Part shown: piece after piece, positions 34,173-45,257 of the stretch
Layout of the letters: each line of letters starts with the position of its first letter
Numbering within the stretch: the stretch's first letter is position 1
NCBI GenBank assembly: GCA_963457665.1
Contig: OY735209.1
Location: 61,663,475 to 61,727,474 of the forward strand
DNA from: Thysanoteuthis rhombus
Taxonomy: Eukaryota > Mollusca > Cephalopoda > Oegopsida > Thysanoteuthidae
Reading direction: 5' to 3'
DNA length: 64,000 bases
The notes under the pieces: generated by a model
The model's database searches: none
What the model saw: the letters and a program-made list of their open reading frames with translations, nothing else
What the model was told of the DNA's origin: nothing
Position numbers and translations under genes: made by a program

Positions 34173-35037
34173 CTTGAAAGAAAAAAAAAGAATCAATTGA
34201 GTTATATCTGTGATGCTTTTTTTCACCAGTGTATTTCTTTGCTTTGTGCAAAATAAGCTGCAGAAATATGTCATAGAAATATGAATAAGGAATTTTTATT
34301 TCATTATTTTCATCCTTATGATAATGAAAAAAAAAATCAAAAAAAGAAATTCAACAACTAATCTTACTACATCGAACAGGAAGTGTACTACTGTACCATG
34401 TTTCAGCATTCTATCAAACTGTCTATTGTTAGTTCAGAAGGCACAAAAATACAGTACACGAAATTTCCATTCCATTTCTTATGATATATACCATTTCTAA
34501 AGAGAAATTCTTTCAAAATTGTTACATACTGTTAGATAATCAAAAAGCTATATTGTTTTACCGTGCCTGTGTCATGTACACACTGATTACATCTTGGAAT
34601 ATTTTTTTTTTGTTTTAAAGACCACTTAGTAAGAGAAGCAAATGTGTAGTCTACCAAGAAAATTTAAGTAATTATTATAGAAACACTTAGTCGGCAAAGA
34701 AGTGGTGTCTTTAGCTTTGTACTAATCAGCTGAGTGAGGCTTATGAACGTTCATAATTAAGAATTTTATCTGAAGGAAGCTAAACAAACAAGTCAGGCTT
34801 GAAATAACTTAGCCATTGGCGAGAGAAAGAAAGAGAGAAAATCAATAAGAATATTTATTTGGCTTGAATTGCACGTACACACACATAAATATACACAAAT
34901 ATCACCAAATCAAAACTGAAAATATACACGTTTGGGTGTGTGTTCATGTTTATGCCCAGATATGCATACGTAAACACATCAATATGCATGCATGTAAACA
35001 AATATACATTTACCTCATCAAGACAATAAATATCATG

Positions 35038-35069
<32 letters not shown>

Positions 35070-35376
35070 CACACATGCACACATTCACGCACAAACACAT
35101 ACAGGTATTTACTAAGCTTAGCTTAATCGGGCACAAAGCCACAAGTATGACATACCCGGTGTGGATTGAACATGCTATACTGAAGTAAAGGTCTACAACT
35201 ATTACCCAACAGCAATGTACAGTATCTATGTGTTTGTGTATATATATATATATATAAATGTATACATATATCTTAACACAACCATATATTAGTCTATCAT
35301 ACTATCATATCCATGCAGATACATCATAATGTGCATAATAACATATACCTGATAAATTGAGATAATGGTTACATGC

Positions 35377-35420
<44 letters not shown>

Positions 35421-35455
35421 CAATCTATTAGGACAATAGGGTTGACCAGAAATTT
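34173..35455. other. No confirmed gene; (CA)n and (TA)n patches
   Basis: This holds a (CA)n-rich stretch at 35037-35065 and TA tracts at 35238-35256 and 35380-35420. A short minus-strand exon-like frame near 34379-34429 (FDRMLKHGTVVHFLFDV between an acceptor-like ACAG and a GTAAGA donor) is too small to claim. AGCTTAGCTTAATCGGGCAC near 35115 has a relative near 51855. Confidence 0.4.
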
Positions 35456-35459
35456 AATT

Positions 35460-35960
35460 AATCTTTTTGATTAAAAATTGTTGAAAACATTCAAATGCAA
35501 TCTTTTTGAATGAAGTCTGTGAGAACTAAATGCTCCTGATGCAATTTAATGGCAAAAATAGAAACATACAACCAACTTCATCTGGTATACCCAACCATGG
35601 AGCATCTTTCATTGAGAAATCTCCAGCATGAAACTTTTCAAACCAATTTTGACATGTTCAATCACTTGCAGTACCTTCTTTATGAACTGAACAATTCATT
35701 TTTTGCATTTGAGTTGCATTCTTAACTTCATTAAACAAATTAAAAATATATACAAAAAATGTTTACTTCCAACTTTACTATTCAATTAACAAAAACAGTA
35801 ATTTTGACAATTTGACAAAAATACACCCTGATGACTGATGTCATGATACGAGTCGAACCAATCTTTTTGAATGAAGTTAGTTAATACTAAATTCTGGTAA
35901 TGCCATTCAACAACAAAAGCAGAACTAATTTTTTTTAACCAACACAATACATTAGTTTTT
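35460..35960 (-). pseudogene. Mariner/Tc1-type transposase N-terminal remnant with flanking direct repeats
   Basis: At about 35570-35740, minus strand: KNATQMQKM, SVHKEGTASD, stop, TCQNWFEKFHAGDFSMKDAP, then WLGIPDEVG. This is the helix-turn-helix signature of mariner transposases (QxWFxxFRxGDFxxxDxPRxGRPxE). The DDD catalytic domain is absent. The fragment is bracketed by two direct repeats about 360 bp apart (CAATCTTTTTGAATGAAG at 35498 and 35858, homologous for about 70 bp), so the locus probably carries two overlapping copies of one deleted element. Confidence 0.7.
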
Positions 35961-36818
35961 ACTTTCACTTTCACTTTCACTTTGTCCATAATTCTTTTTC
36001 TTTCTCCCCTGCCAGTCTTTTCTAAAACCAGGACAAAAATGAATATTCAAATCAAACTACAAAACTCTTTGACGTTATATATAATCATTTTTTTTTTTTT
36101 TATCCTGTTCTTCCTCCTAAAACCATAACTAAAAACAAATATTCAAATTAATCTAGAAGTCACCAAGATATTCTAAAAATATAATTGAGAAAGACTCTGA
36201 CATAGGATGTATAGAACACTATTTAATTGATGTCATATCCTTACTTGAATTCAATCCCTGATTTACCATTTTTTGGGGGTTTTTTTGTTGTTTTTTTACT
36301 AGGCCAAATGAATTTAGCAATAAAGATACACCTTATAATCATTTAGGCTGAGTGACACACAAAACAGTCTCATTATATTCATAGATTTAGATACTCATGT
36401 TGATGAATAAACAGAGAGTTATATATCTAAATATTTGTATACAGACAAGTACCCTGCACAGTTACACATTGAATCATATACATTCATACACTAAGACGCA
36501 CATCTTTAATAGAATCGTTTTATCTTTGAGTGAGTGTTTACACTGGTGTATTATTCGTTGTTTGTTAGCACATGTTCATGAATCACAGTTTGGGAAAGAA
36601 TAGCAATATAGGTCCTGTTTATCTTCTGTACACATGTATTCGAATTCTCAGGGAGAAAAACAATGAGAAGAGATACAAGAACAGGAAAGAACAAAAATAA
36701 AAAGAAGAATTTTAAAAAAAGGAGAGGTTATTAGAATAAGAAGAGTAAAGAAGAAAGAGGGTGAGAATGAGAAAGAGAGAGCACAAACAGCTGACAGGTT
36801 CTTAAAAGTTTATCCTAC
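35961..36818. other. No gene seen
   Basis: Begins next to a (CACTTT)4 patch at 35959-35982. The rest is AT-rich with purine-rich AGAAAGAG stretches near 36655-36785. In the minus orientation it would be intron after the exon at 36819. Confidence 0.45.
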
Positions 36819-36933
36819 CTGTGGTTTTGTAATTCCTGTGGATGTGAGCGGTGTCGATTTGGAGACAAGCATTGGCATCTTTTGCCGGATTGCTGGTTAC
36901 CCATGATTGTTTTGTGTATTTATCCAAAGACAT
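36819..36933 (-). CDS. Candidate first coding exon of an unknown protein
   Basis: Minus strand: ATG at 36933-36931, 38 open codons (MSLDKYTKQSWVTSNPAK, DANACLQIDTAHIHRNYKTT), then CAG and the donor GTAGGATA (36818 onward). GC content is well above its surroundings, and amino-acid use looks like real protein. There is an in-frame TAA 12 codons before the ATG and no nearby acceptor, which fits a 5'-terminal exon with its UTR. The start context (CTC before ATG) is weak. The exon ends in phase 1 and so cannot join directly to the phase-0 exon at 34032-34172; another exon would be needed if they share a gene. Family unknown. Confidence 0.4.
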
Positions 36934-37415
36934 GAGGCGATGTAGAGTTGGGAGCCAGGAAAACAATTAATTTTTAAGTATTCCGTTTCTCAGCTCACAA
37001 CATTTTTTGTAAAATCTTATAATGAAACAGAAATGAAATTTTAATTCTAAATTTCATTCTGGAGATGACAAGCAGTCCACAACAGGTAAATGAATGACAA
37101 AGTTTAGTTAGAATAGAAGAATTAAAATCAGTTTTAAAAAATACCGAAATAAAGAGCCTTGGTACATATCCACATGCACACACACACAAATATATATTTA
37201 TATATACACATATATATATATATATGTATTTATATATATATATGTGTGTGTATATATAAGTATATTTTTTTTAAGATCTAAATAAATCAAGATGAATGAA
37301 TTATAAAATCCAGAGATAAAAGTCAGTTCCAAATCATCCTGTTTTTTCTTTCCTTATCTTCTTGTTGCTTTTTCCAAAAGATAAATCCAAATTTTGGGGG
37401 AAAAATATATATAAT
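36934..37415. other. Upstream spacer with TA/TG microsatellite
   Basis: TA-rich repeat at about 37188-37260 and an A/T-rich spacer. No coding frame. Confidence 0.5.
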
Positions 37416-37419
37416 GTAA

Positions 37420-38014
37420 ATGTATGCGTGTGTGTGCTCCCCAAGGTATAAGAGTTATTGTTATAGTGAAGTGCAGTACAGAGTTACTTGTTCTATCCTA
37501 TCTACCCGTCAGAGACAGACAGGCGGAAGATGCACATATGTACACGGCTATGTTCACAGCTATACACACATGCATACACACCTTGCCATCTCAGGGCAAC
37601 CATCCACCTCTTTCCAGAGGTAGTGCAACTACCATTCCAGTGGTAAGCAGCAGCAGCAGCAGCATAAGCTATAAGCTTGATGACAGTTTTTGAGCATCTC
37701 CATCATTACCAATATCAGTATCAAGAGTGACTCTATAGAATGCCATGCAGTAAGGGGAGTACTACTACTAATAGAAGTAAAGGGGTACGGTGACAAGGCA
37801 GAGGGGGAGGAGGAGGAGGAGGAAGGGAATAAAAAGAGAGAGACACGTCGAGAAGGCTGTGGAGTGCAAGTAAGTCAGGGAGAAGCAGAGAACACAGAGG
37901 ATGAGGAAGAGCAGATTGAAGAATGGGAGAGTGAGAAGTGACTGCCACTAGCTTGCTACTGCAACCACTCTGAGGCTCATGGAATATAAGTTGAGGAAAA
38001 TTCAAATCAAGCAG

Positions 38015-38045
<31 letters not shown>

Positions 38046-38110
38046 GCACATACACACAGACACTCGCCCACAGAGACACAGACACGCGCATACGCGCAAG
38101 CAAGCATTCA
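37420..38110. other. Compositional outlier: GC/purine-rich segment
   Basis: Less AT-rich than the surroundings, with CAG repeats at 37649-37662, a GGAGGA run at 37802-37823, purine-rich sequence to 37940 and (CA)n with several CpGs to 38100. The plus-strand frames at 37424 and 37690 (poly-Ser and poly-Glu) are low complexity. Good plus-strand donors occur at CCAGTG|GTAAGC (about 37641) and GCAA|GTAAGT (about 37870). It lies 0.5-1.2 kb upstream of the minus-strand ATG at 36933 and could be a promoter/5' region, but no core promoter motif could be fixed. Confidence 0.35.
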
Positions 38111-38221
38111 CAAACATTTCAGCTGTTGCGTATACCTTTTATTCACAAGATAGAATTATTTTCATCACAATATGAGTATATATACATATACATAAACAAA
38201 AGCAAAACAACTCACAACGTA

Positions 38222-38455
38222 ATGGTTCATGAGCAAGCTAAGCAAACCATTACTCCTGTGATAAGTTTGATCCTCACTGGGTGCCCTACCCATGTAGTCT
38301 CGTGCCAGACTAAACCAAGCTTAGTAATAAATACATTTGGAGTGGATAGCCATGAAGTAGAGGTTAGCAAGCCAGTCTCATAGATTATGACACCTGTAAT
38401 GAATTTGATCCCCACTAGGTGCCCCAAACCTGAGGTGTTGGACAGACTAAGCTAC
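38222..38455 (+). repeat. Tandem pair of SINE-like heads
   Basis: AAGTTTGATCCTCACTGGGT (near 38265) and AATTTGATCCCCACTAGGTG (near 38401) each follow a TGTGATAAG/TGTAATGA segment and precede a GCCAGACTAA or GGACAGACTAA segment. These are pol III B-box-like cores about 136 bp apart, duplicated in the same orientation. The minus-strand frame over them is incidental. Confidence 0.55.
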
Positions 38456-39384
38456 TTTACTTGATATCAATAGAAACACTTTTATATTATCAGAACTCCT
38501 ACCCATACATACTTATCATCTTCCTGCTCTCAGAGATGTTCTTTTTGTAAATCACAAAAGAAACACATTTTTATTAAAACACATCATGATAAATGATGGA
38601 ATATTGAAACATTTTCAAGTAAAAATTGACTGTCTTAAGATCAGATACACTCTGGCAAAGTCTTAGTTAAATTCTATTGAAGAAGTTTTCTTGAAAAAAG
38701 AATAGGCACAAACAAACCTTAAGTTATAATTACGCTCTTGCACTATAATAAAACAGCCAATAAATTCATCGTTACTTTTATAGATATTTCCCAAATTCGG
38801 TTTACATAAAACCTGAACTATCTTCCACAGTCAGGATCACTCCGACGATACCTGTTATATTACATTCTTAAAAAAACAAAAAAGTCAACCTTTGCATCAA
38901 GGAATTTTCCTATTTTGACTGTATTTAATGTTTGATTCATTCATTTTCCCATTTTTCCATTTGTGTTTGGCGAGTCCTACTGTCTCAAACACATGACACA
39001 TGCACATGGCACCTCAGGCAAATGCCCATGTGGTCAGTACTTACGGCTGGCCTAGCAATCAGTTTACCAATTTATAGAGAGTTTGATTCGATGGAGAGCT
39101 CCTGATTGTCCTTGTCATTACAATCGGGTCAGGTAGAAAGTGTCAGGGTTGAATTGGTACAGATAAATGATACCGAACCCAAACCAGAAAAATGATACTG
39201 ATCAGGAAATCAGAAACTCAGTGTACATCTTTTGTTTTCAGCCTTACTTCTTAAATGATCATTTTTACTAGCAAGTTGTGGGAGCATGTGAGAAGTTTTA
39301 CATGAAAGAACATTCAAGTCAACATGGAGTTATTTTGAAGAGTTCTTTTGCTAATTGAAAAAAAAAGTAAAAATAGAAAACAAT
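38456..39384. other. No gene seen
   Basis: Unclassified AT-rich sequence. GAGTTTGATTCGATGG near 39079 is a weak B-box-like string without an A box. Confidence 0.45.
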
Positions 39385-39575
39385 ATCCGTACCTCACATA
39401 AATGAATCACCGTAATGCACGTGAGTACCAGAAATAATACATTATCAAAAATCATCTAGAAAAAATTTCTTTTATCTCAAATTATCTATAATTAAAAAAA
39501 AAAATACCAGCACAAGATTTGGGTATTGTTGGTTCAAAATGACCAAAGAGACTCCAAAAAGCACTTTTCAACAGA
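39385..39575 (+). repeat. Repeat family F, copy 1
   Basis: CCTCACATAAATGAATCACC, GAGTACCAGAAATAAT, ATCTAGAAAAAATTTC, AATACCAGCACAAGATTTGG and AAATGACCAAAGAGACTCCA align with 55415-55590. Confidence 0.7.
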
Positions 39576-39750
39576 GAAAAAAAGATAAAAAGTGACCTGG
39601 AACATCTGGAGACAGTCACACAAGCAAAGTGAGAAAAATGTGCAGGTCCCTTGGATGGTTGGATGGTTGGTCAATTTGGGAGGCAACAGTGATTCAATTC
39701 AACATAAATAAATAGACTATCAATACGGGTGCATATATAAATTATACTAT

Positions 39751-39756
<6 letters not shown>

Positions 39757-39841
<85 letters not shown>

Positions 39842-40236
39842 TATGCACACTCATACACAGATGTGTATATTATTGAATTCAACAGAAAAGTTTTTTCTAG
39901 TAAGTTTTTTTATTCAATTTCTCCTGTTGTTGAACAATTTGTTGCAAAACTGGGTTAATCAAAAATTACCAAGCTCTCAAAAAATGTTTAATAAAGAAAT
40001 ACAAATTTTAAACTCTAAAAATTATACGTATCCCCTATTCTTGATAATGATCAACGACGATCTTAAATATTCAAACTGGACTAATAATGTAATCAGCTCT
40101 GGACAATTCTTACACAATCATAAACCAGTTTTGCAGCAAATCATTTGCAAACACGAGAATAAAAAAGGGAAACCTTATTAGTCAAATTTGATGATACTTG
40201 TTTAAGAGAAAACTTACTGCTTAAATTTATATATAC

Positions 40237-40298
<62 letters not shown>

Positions 40299-40447
40299 GC
40301 ACGCACACACACACAAATATGCATGTATTTACAAATACAAACACATATAAATAGATATATACATATTTAAACATTCATATACACACACATAGATATATAT
40401 ATGTACACATCTAAATACATATAGACACACACACATATATATGCATA

Positions 40448-40489
<42 letters not shown>
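39757..40489. repeat. (CA)n and (TA)n microsatellites with spacer
   Basis: (CA)n at 39757-39791, TA at 39792-39838, TA at 40228-40296 followed by CGCACGCACACAC, and TA at 40435-40487. The intervening 39843-40181 frame (112 codons, K/N/L-rich) matches no family I know and lacks splice context. Confidence 0.8.
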
Positions 40490-40490
<1 letters not shown>

Positions 40491-40563
40491 TTCATCATCA
40501 TTATCAGTATCTTTTTAGCATCCATCATTGGACAAGGACCTTCCTTAAGGTTTACCAGACCTG
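40490..40563 (-). mobile_element. RTE-like LINE, 3'-terminal scrap (copy 6)
   Basis: CATCATCATTATCAG followed by GCATCCATCATTGGACAAGG and ACCTTCC corresponds to the tail and last 50 bp of the family (rc of ...GGAAGGTCTATGTCCAACGA). It is enclosed by TA microsatellites on both sides. Confidence 0.7.
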
Positions 40564-40584
40564 ATATACATTTACATACGCATA

Positions 40585-40660
<76 letters not shown>

Positions 40661-40680
40661 TATAAACACACACACACGCA
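40585..40680. repeat. (TA)n-(CA)n microsatellite
   Basis: TA repeat of about 80 bp ending in ATAAACACACACACACGCAC. Confidence 0.95.
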
Positions 40681-40689
40681 CAAATTGTG

Positions 40690-41104
40690 TCCAAGTGAGG
40701 TATTATTTTTGTAACTGAAATTCATAGTATGCAGTGACATGACTAACTGAATCGATCTGACTTCTTAAGAGACAACAAGCAACCATACATTCAGTATCAA
40801 AACAACAACAAGTTCTACTATTACAACTACTAGGACCACAACAATGATAGATACCAAACATTGGCAGCACAAAGATCTTAGACTTGGATCAAAGAGCCTG
40901 TAAGTAGTTCATCTCACTTCTCCATGATCTTCACCCAACCAATTTATCCGATTCTGTAACCCATTCTCTCATCTTACTGTCCATTGATTTCTATATTGTT
41001 TTACACATCTTATACAACCATCTGTTGTTCCAGAAAATTTCATTCTTCCTTCTTACTCTCGTAATTTTTGTCTCAATTATTTCTCTATTTCTCCAGGGTC
41101 ATAA
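40690..41104. other. No gene seen
   Basis: Spacer with AACAACAACAAG patches. No recognised repeat or frame. Confidence 0.5.
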
Positions 41105-41525
41105 GAAACCATTACCAAAACTGTCAATATAGGTTTCTTCAGTTTTCAAGCGGGTCTGGCTGGCCATATATGGCATGCATGTATGTATCATGTATATAGT
41201 CCACTCCTATGAAGCTAGACGGCTGAGAATTTTAACATTTACGCTTTATCTCTCAAAAAGAAAATTCATCCAACCTAAATAGGATTTTAGGGGGGGGGGT
41301 CCAAATTGCAATATAAGTTTATCCTTAATTAAAAACCCAGTTACGATCCAGTAACATTTACACTCGTTTTTTCATAAATTCATGCTTTTTTACGTGATCA
41401 ATGCCCAACAAAAGGCGAGAGAAGTTAATTATTTATTGATCACCCCTTATACTAAATTTTTCTTACTTGATTTGTCCCAACACAGCATGCTGCCAAAAAA
41501 AAACATGGGTCAAGTGAAGGTTTTT
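41105..41525 (-). repeat. Interspersed repeat family A, copy 4
   Basis: Reverse complement of copy 3 in order: AAACTGTCAATATAGGTTTC, GTCTGGCTGGCC, GGCTGAGAATTTTAACATTT, a TTTTAGGGGGGGGGGTCC G-run, TTTTACGTGATCAATGCCCA, TTATTGATCACCCCTTA and CACAGCATGCTGCC. The G-run lies at the same place in other copies. Confidence 0.82.
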
Positions 41526-42004
41526 ACAGTGACTAACTAAATGTTTTTCCTTTTTTCTCTTTCTTTCCTCTTGATTTCAGACTTCATCTCACATTGATTT
41601 TTCTATTCTCTCTTCCTTTCCTCCGAAAAAAAGTTCTCGCTCAACTGACCTTTCTTTCACGGTTTTCAATTATATTTCCCCTAATATCTCTCCTTATTTA
41701 TTTCCTTTACTCCAAATAAACAGTCCCTCTGTTTCCTACCTCTCTCTCACACTTTCCAAGCACTGACGTAATTCTTCAAACTTTTCACACAATTACAGAG
41801 GAAGCCACTTAATGCAATTGTTTTGGGACAAGGTTTTTCAGATAACAAGAACTGACTGACCCTGTGATGTAAAACTTGTTATAAATTTACAGCTATTAAT
41901 TCATTTTGTTATTCTTTTCGTTGGTACAAACAACTTTAAATCATAAAAAAATTAGTACAAAATTTATTTTTGAATTCTTTTAAAGAGCTTTAATTCATTG
42001 TGCA
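41526..42004. other. No gene seen
   Basis: T/C-rich spacer between family A and family C. Confidence 0.5.
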
Positions 42005-42470
42005 TGTATACATCCCAAAATGTAATTAGTTCTTCTGTGGTCTATTGTCCAACTTTCCGTAAAATCTGATAGAAGTTAATTGATAACTTTTGGAGATGTC
42101 TTGCGGACAAGGAAAAAATTTGGCAATACTATGTTGTTTTGACATATAAATACAACATAGAGAGATAATTGTGCATGGATCCACTATAAAATTTGATCAC
42201 TTCTCTCATAGTTTATTGTCTACCCCTCCATAAAATTTCATTGAAATTCATTGATAACTTTTGGAGAAATCATGTGGACGGTCATATATTTTTTCAAACT
42301 GAAAAACATCCTTCAAAAAATTCCTGGATCTGCCCCAAGATTTTACTACCTCTTTCTCATCTAAATATCCACCCTTCAACCTTTCATTGAAATTCATTCT
42401 GAATTTCTAGAGATATTGTATGGACAGACAAACCAATAGACAAAAAGATCTCTTTTCAGCTTCATCGACA
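42005..42470 (-). repeat. Repeat family C, three tandem units
   Basis: Units end near 42110, 42285 and 42435, each with (T/A)CCNTCCATAAAATTTCATT-like, GAAATTCATTGATAACTTTT and GGAGA-x-ATC-x-TGTGGACGG modules. Period is about 160-175 bp. The last unit ends in GGACAGACAAACC, the usual end of the family. Orientation is opposite to 45260-45780. Confidence 0.78.
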
Positions 42471-42589
42471 GGGGTAAAAAAGGAGTTTAGGACTGATTTG
42501 ATAACAATAACCGTTTGACTGATTTGATAACAATAACTGTGACTGTGATAAATGCATCCGTTTTTATTTTTGCCTCAGTTATAGCTGAT

Positions 42590-42960
42590 TAGAAACAATC
42601 AACAGAAACGGTCAATATAGGTTTCTTCAGTTCTTAAGATAGTCTGGCTGGCTGGCTATGTATGCATCATGTGTACAGATTGCACCCATGGAGCTGGAGG
42701 GCTGAGAATTTAGTCTTTATTATATGTAGGAAAAACATTCCACCCCACCCCCCAAAGGATTTTATGAGATTTATTTGCAGTGTAAGAATATGCTGAATTA
42801 ATTACAAGTTTGTGTCCAGCAGCATTCATGCCTGCTTTTAGAAAATTCAGAACTCAGTGATCACTGCCCAACAAAAGGTGAGAAGTAACTAATTTACTGA
42901 ACACCCTTCTTTCCAATTTTTTAATTGATCACCCCAAACATGCTGACTGAATACATTGAT
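42590..42960 (-). repeat. Interspersed repeat family A, copy 5
   Basis: CGGTCAATATAGGTTTCTTC, GTCTGGCTGGCTGGC, GAGGGCTGAGAATTTAG, CAGTGATCACTGCCCAACAA, GGTGAGAAGTAAC and AATTTTTTAATTGATCACCC, as in copy 4. Truncated near CAAACATGCTGAC. Copies 4 and 5 flank the family C array in the same orientation. Confidence 0.8.
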
Positions 42961-43724
42961 CATCTGACAAAGCAGACCTGTTCTTTCATCTATTCTTTCC
43001 AACAGTCTCCCATATCAAATTTCTATCTTCCTTTCCCACCTTCATTTCACTTTATCCTTGTGTTTCTTCAACTTGGAAGTTCATTCTTTCCTTTCTTATC
43101 TCTGCAATTCATATTTAATACAAATACATTTATCATTCTTGAATTTTCACATAGACTTAGATCTTAATTTATCAATCAAATATGCACAAGCTTAATTCAT
43201 TCTCCTAAATGTTTACATCTATCCAATGAAATATGTATTTTTATTAAAAAAAAAAAGATCATTTATTATATGTACAATAAAGAAGTTGCAGTAATCTTCT
43301 TCAGTCGGAATAGAAATTAGTGTGGAGTTTGACCCTGCAGCAGCCAGGCTTATTTTCATTCTCCTTCAATCCCGTTTCTTCTTCTGCTCCTTCTTCGCTT
43401 TGTTCTCACTTTTTTCTTCATTCCATCACTTTTTATCCATTGAAAACTTTTTCATCTTTTTTCGTGACAATATACTTCCTCTTCTTACGTATCTAAAATA
43501 TTGATTATATGATTTACCTCAAAATACACACAATATGAAAAATTCAAAAATATAGATATCGTGAGAGTACGTTAATAAACGTATCAACCGGAAAATAGTG
43601 ATCAATAAGGCTATGAACATGTTTGTTTTGTGTACAATCGTGAAACCAAATAGATTTTAAGAAACGTGCCTAATGATTTTTTATTGGTTGGTGCAGGCCT
43701 GACCAAGTGTAGAGTGCAGACCTT
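42961..43724. other. No gene seen
   Basis: T/C-rich AT-biased sequence. Frames at 42925 and 43322 are S/F-rich pyrimidine-tract translations. Confidence 0.5.
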
Positions 43725-43880
43725 TCGGATAGTGTGATGGTAAGAAAGTCTGCCTTACACACAGTAGGTCCCAGGTTCGATTCCTGGTATGAGCAAAGAG
43801 AGTGGAAAACTCTACCTTATGACATTTTTTCCCTTTGTACTCAGCAGCTGTGGGATTAGAGAGGAGATATCCATTCCATA
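43725..43880 (+). repeat. tRNA-derived SINE
   Basis: GGATAGTGTGATGGTAAG (A-box-like) and, about 40 bases later, a perfect B box in CCAGGTTCGATTCCTGG (43770-43786), whose CCAGG/CCTGG arms form a complete T stem. The tRNA-like head is followed by a SINE body (CTCTACCTTATGACATTTTT) and ends at an (ATC)n array that is the tail of an RTE-like LINE, a possible SINE-LINE junction. It is not a functional tRNA, because the acceptor and anticodon stems do not close. Confidence 0.72.
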
Positions 43881-43883
43881 GGT

Positions 43884-43909
43884 CATCATCATCATCATCA
43901 TCATCATCA
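43884..43909 (-). repeat. (GAT)n tail of RTE-like LINE copy 7
   Basis: Eight ATC units on the plus strand next to the LINE 3' end. Confidence 0.9.
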
Positions 43910-44093
43910 GTCTTTCAACGTCCGTCCTTAGACATAGACCTTCCCCAGGATTCGCCACAATTCCCTATCATGGGTATCGCGGAGCCAGTATTTCCTGAAT
44001 CTGTCAAGTTCATCTCTCCATCTTGTGTTCTGTCGGCCTCGGTTTCTTATGTGATCTCTGGGTATCCATGTTGTGAGACGTGATGTCCATAGG
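43910..44093 (-). mobile_element. RTE-like LINE, 3' end only (copy 7)
   Basis: AACGTCCGTCCTTAGACATA, GACCTTCCCCAGGATTCGCC, GGAGCCAGTATTTCCTGAAT and ATGTGATCTCTGGGTATCCA correspond to the last 180 bp of the family. The sequence is close to the 24438 copy, so it is fairly young despite heavy truncation. Confidence 0.85.
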
Positions 44094-44328
44094 TACCCAT
44101 AGTTAATGCTCCTAGATCAGAATACTTCAAGAGCATTACCTGGGACAAGGCATATAAAGAAGTGGAATCATGTCTTTCCCAAGGGCATTTGTGTGAAATA
44201 GACAGAAATGAACTCAGCTGGAATCTGAACTCTGTTTGACAATTTGTTTTCTGTGCAAGTACCTATTAGACAATTTGGCACTGCTTTGTGTTGTCTGATG
44301 AAGTATACAAAAAAAATGTGAGATAATC

Positions 44329-44361
<33 letters not shown>

Positions 44362-45135
44362 GGACATGTAAATATATAGATAATCATTGACATCATCATT
44401 TGTTTAATTATATTGGTATAGTACTCATGTATTCCTTTGTGTTAAAATTCACACAAGTTAAATTCTGATTTTATCTGTTTTTCTCACAAACAGATTTTCT
44501 TAAAATTTGTGAAACCTTTTAGTTATAGTCGAATTCAATAATAAAAAGGTCAAACCTGGACATGAACATTCACACAAATGTAAAATATGGTATTTTTTTT
44601 TAAATATAGGATTTCCAAACTTCTTTATCATTCTGAATTTAGCATGATCAGCCATGGAGCCGAGAGTGGAGAATGAATTTGAGGCGATGTTCAATTTAAT
44701 GGCAGTTAATCCAAATAGCCATTCAGTTGGCTATAAAATGGCTGAGACCTATTGTAAATGGCTATAAAACAGCTATCCCAATGGTTTGAGTAAACTACAT
44801 GATTAAAAAAGATAGTAATATTCTTATTTTACAACTTTGTTACTTTATAGTAAATGGGCAAATTATCATGAAGATAGAGAGTTATAGCTATATATTGTTG
44901 TAGACAAATAGGTCAATATAAAAGTGAAGCTCTTGAAAGCACTAATAGTATATTGGTTTTTGGCATATTTTCTTTTTGGAGATAGAATCTTGGCAACCAG
45001 GTTAAATCATTTCTAAAATCCATTCAAAACAAGAAAAAAATCGTAGCCAGTTTTTCTATCAAGTTTAAGAGCGGCTATTCTGAAATTCAAAATGGATGAC
45101 TGAATGAATATTTCCAGTCATGTCCAAGTCATTGA
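44094..45135. other. No gene seen; (GATA)n patch
   Basis: Contains (GATA)8 at 44331-44361. The rest is AT-rich without a recognised repeat. Confidence 0.5.
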
Positions 45136-45230
45136 GCATGGATCTGTATCCCACATCAAATAGCCTATTACCCAACCTTCAACAAAATATAATAGCGGAC
45201 TTTTGGAGGTATGATACAGACAGACAGGAG
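45136..45230 (-). repeat. Repeat family C, partial inverted unit
   Basis: TATTACCCAACCTTCAACAA and CGGACTTTTGGAGGTATGAT, then ACAGACAGACAGG, resemble the minus-orientation unit at 42005-42470. It stands head to head with the plus-orientation array at 45260. Confidence 0.55.
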
Positions 45231-45257
45231 CAAATACAGAAATGAATGAAAAAAAAA

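Noticed and set aside
37690..38107. Glu-rich and Pro/Cys-rich frames on opposite strands
   Set aside because: Both are readings of a GGAGGA and (CA)n low-complexity tract.
43735..43800. Possible functional tRNA gene
   Set aside because: The B box and T stem are good, but acceptor and anticodon stems do not pair and a SINE body follows. It is a SINE head.
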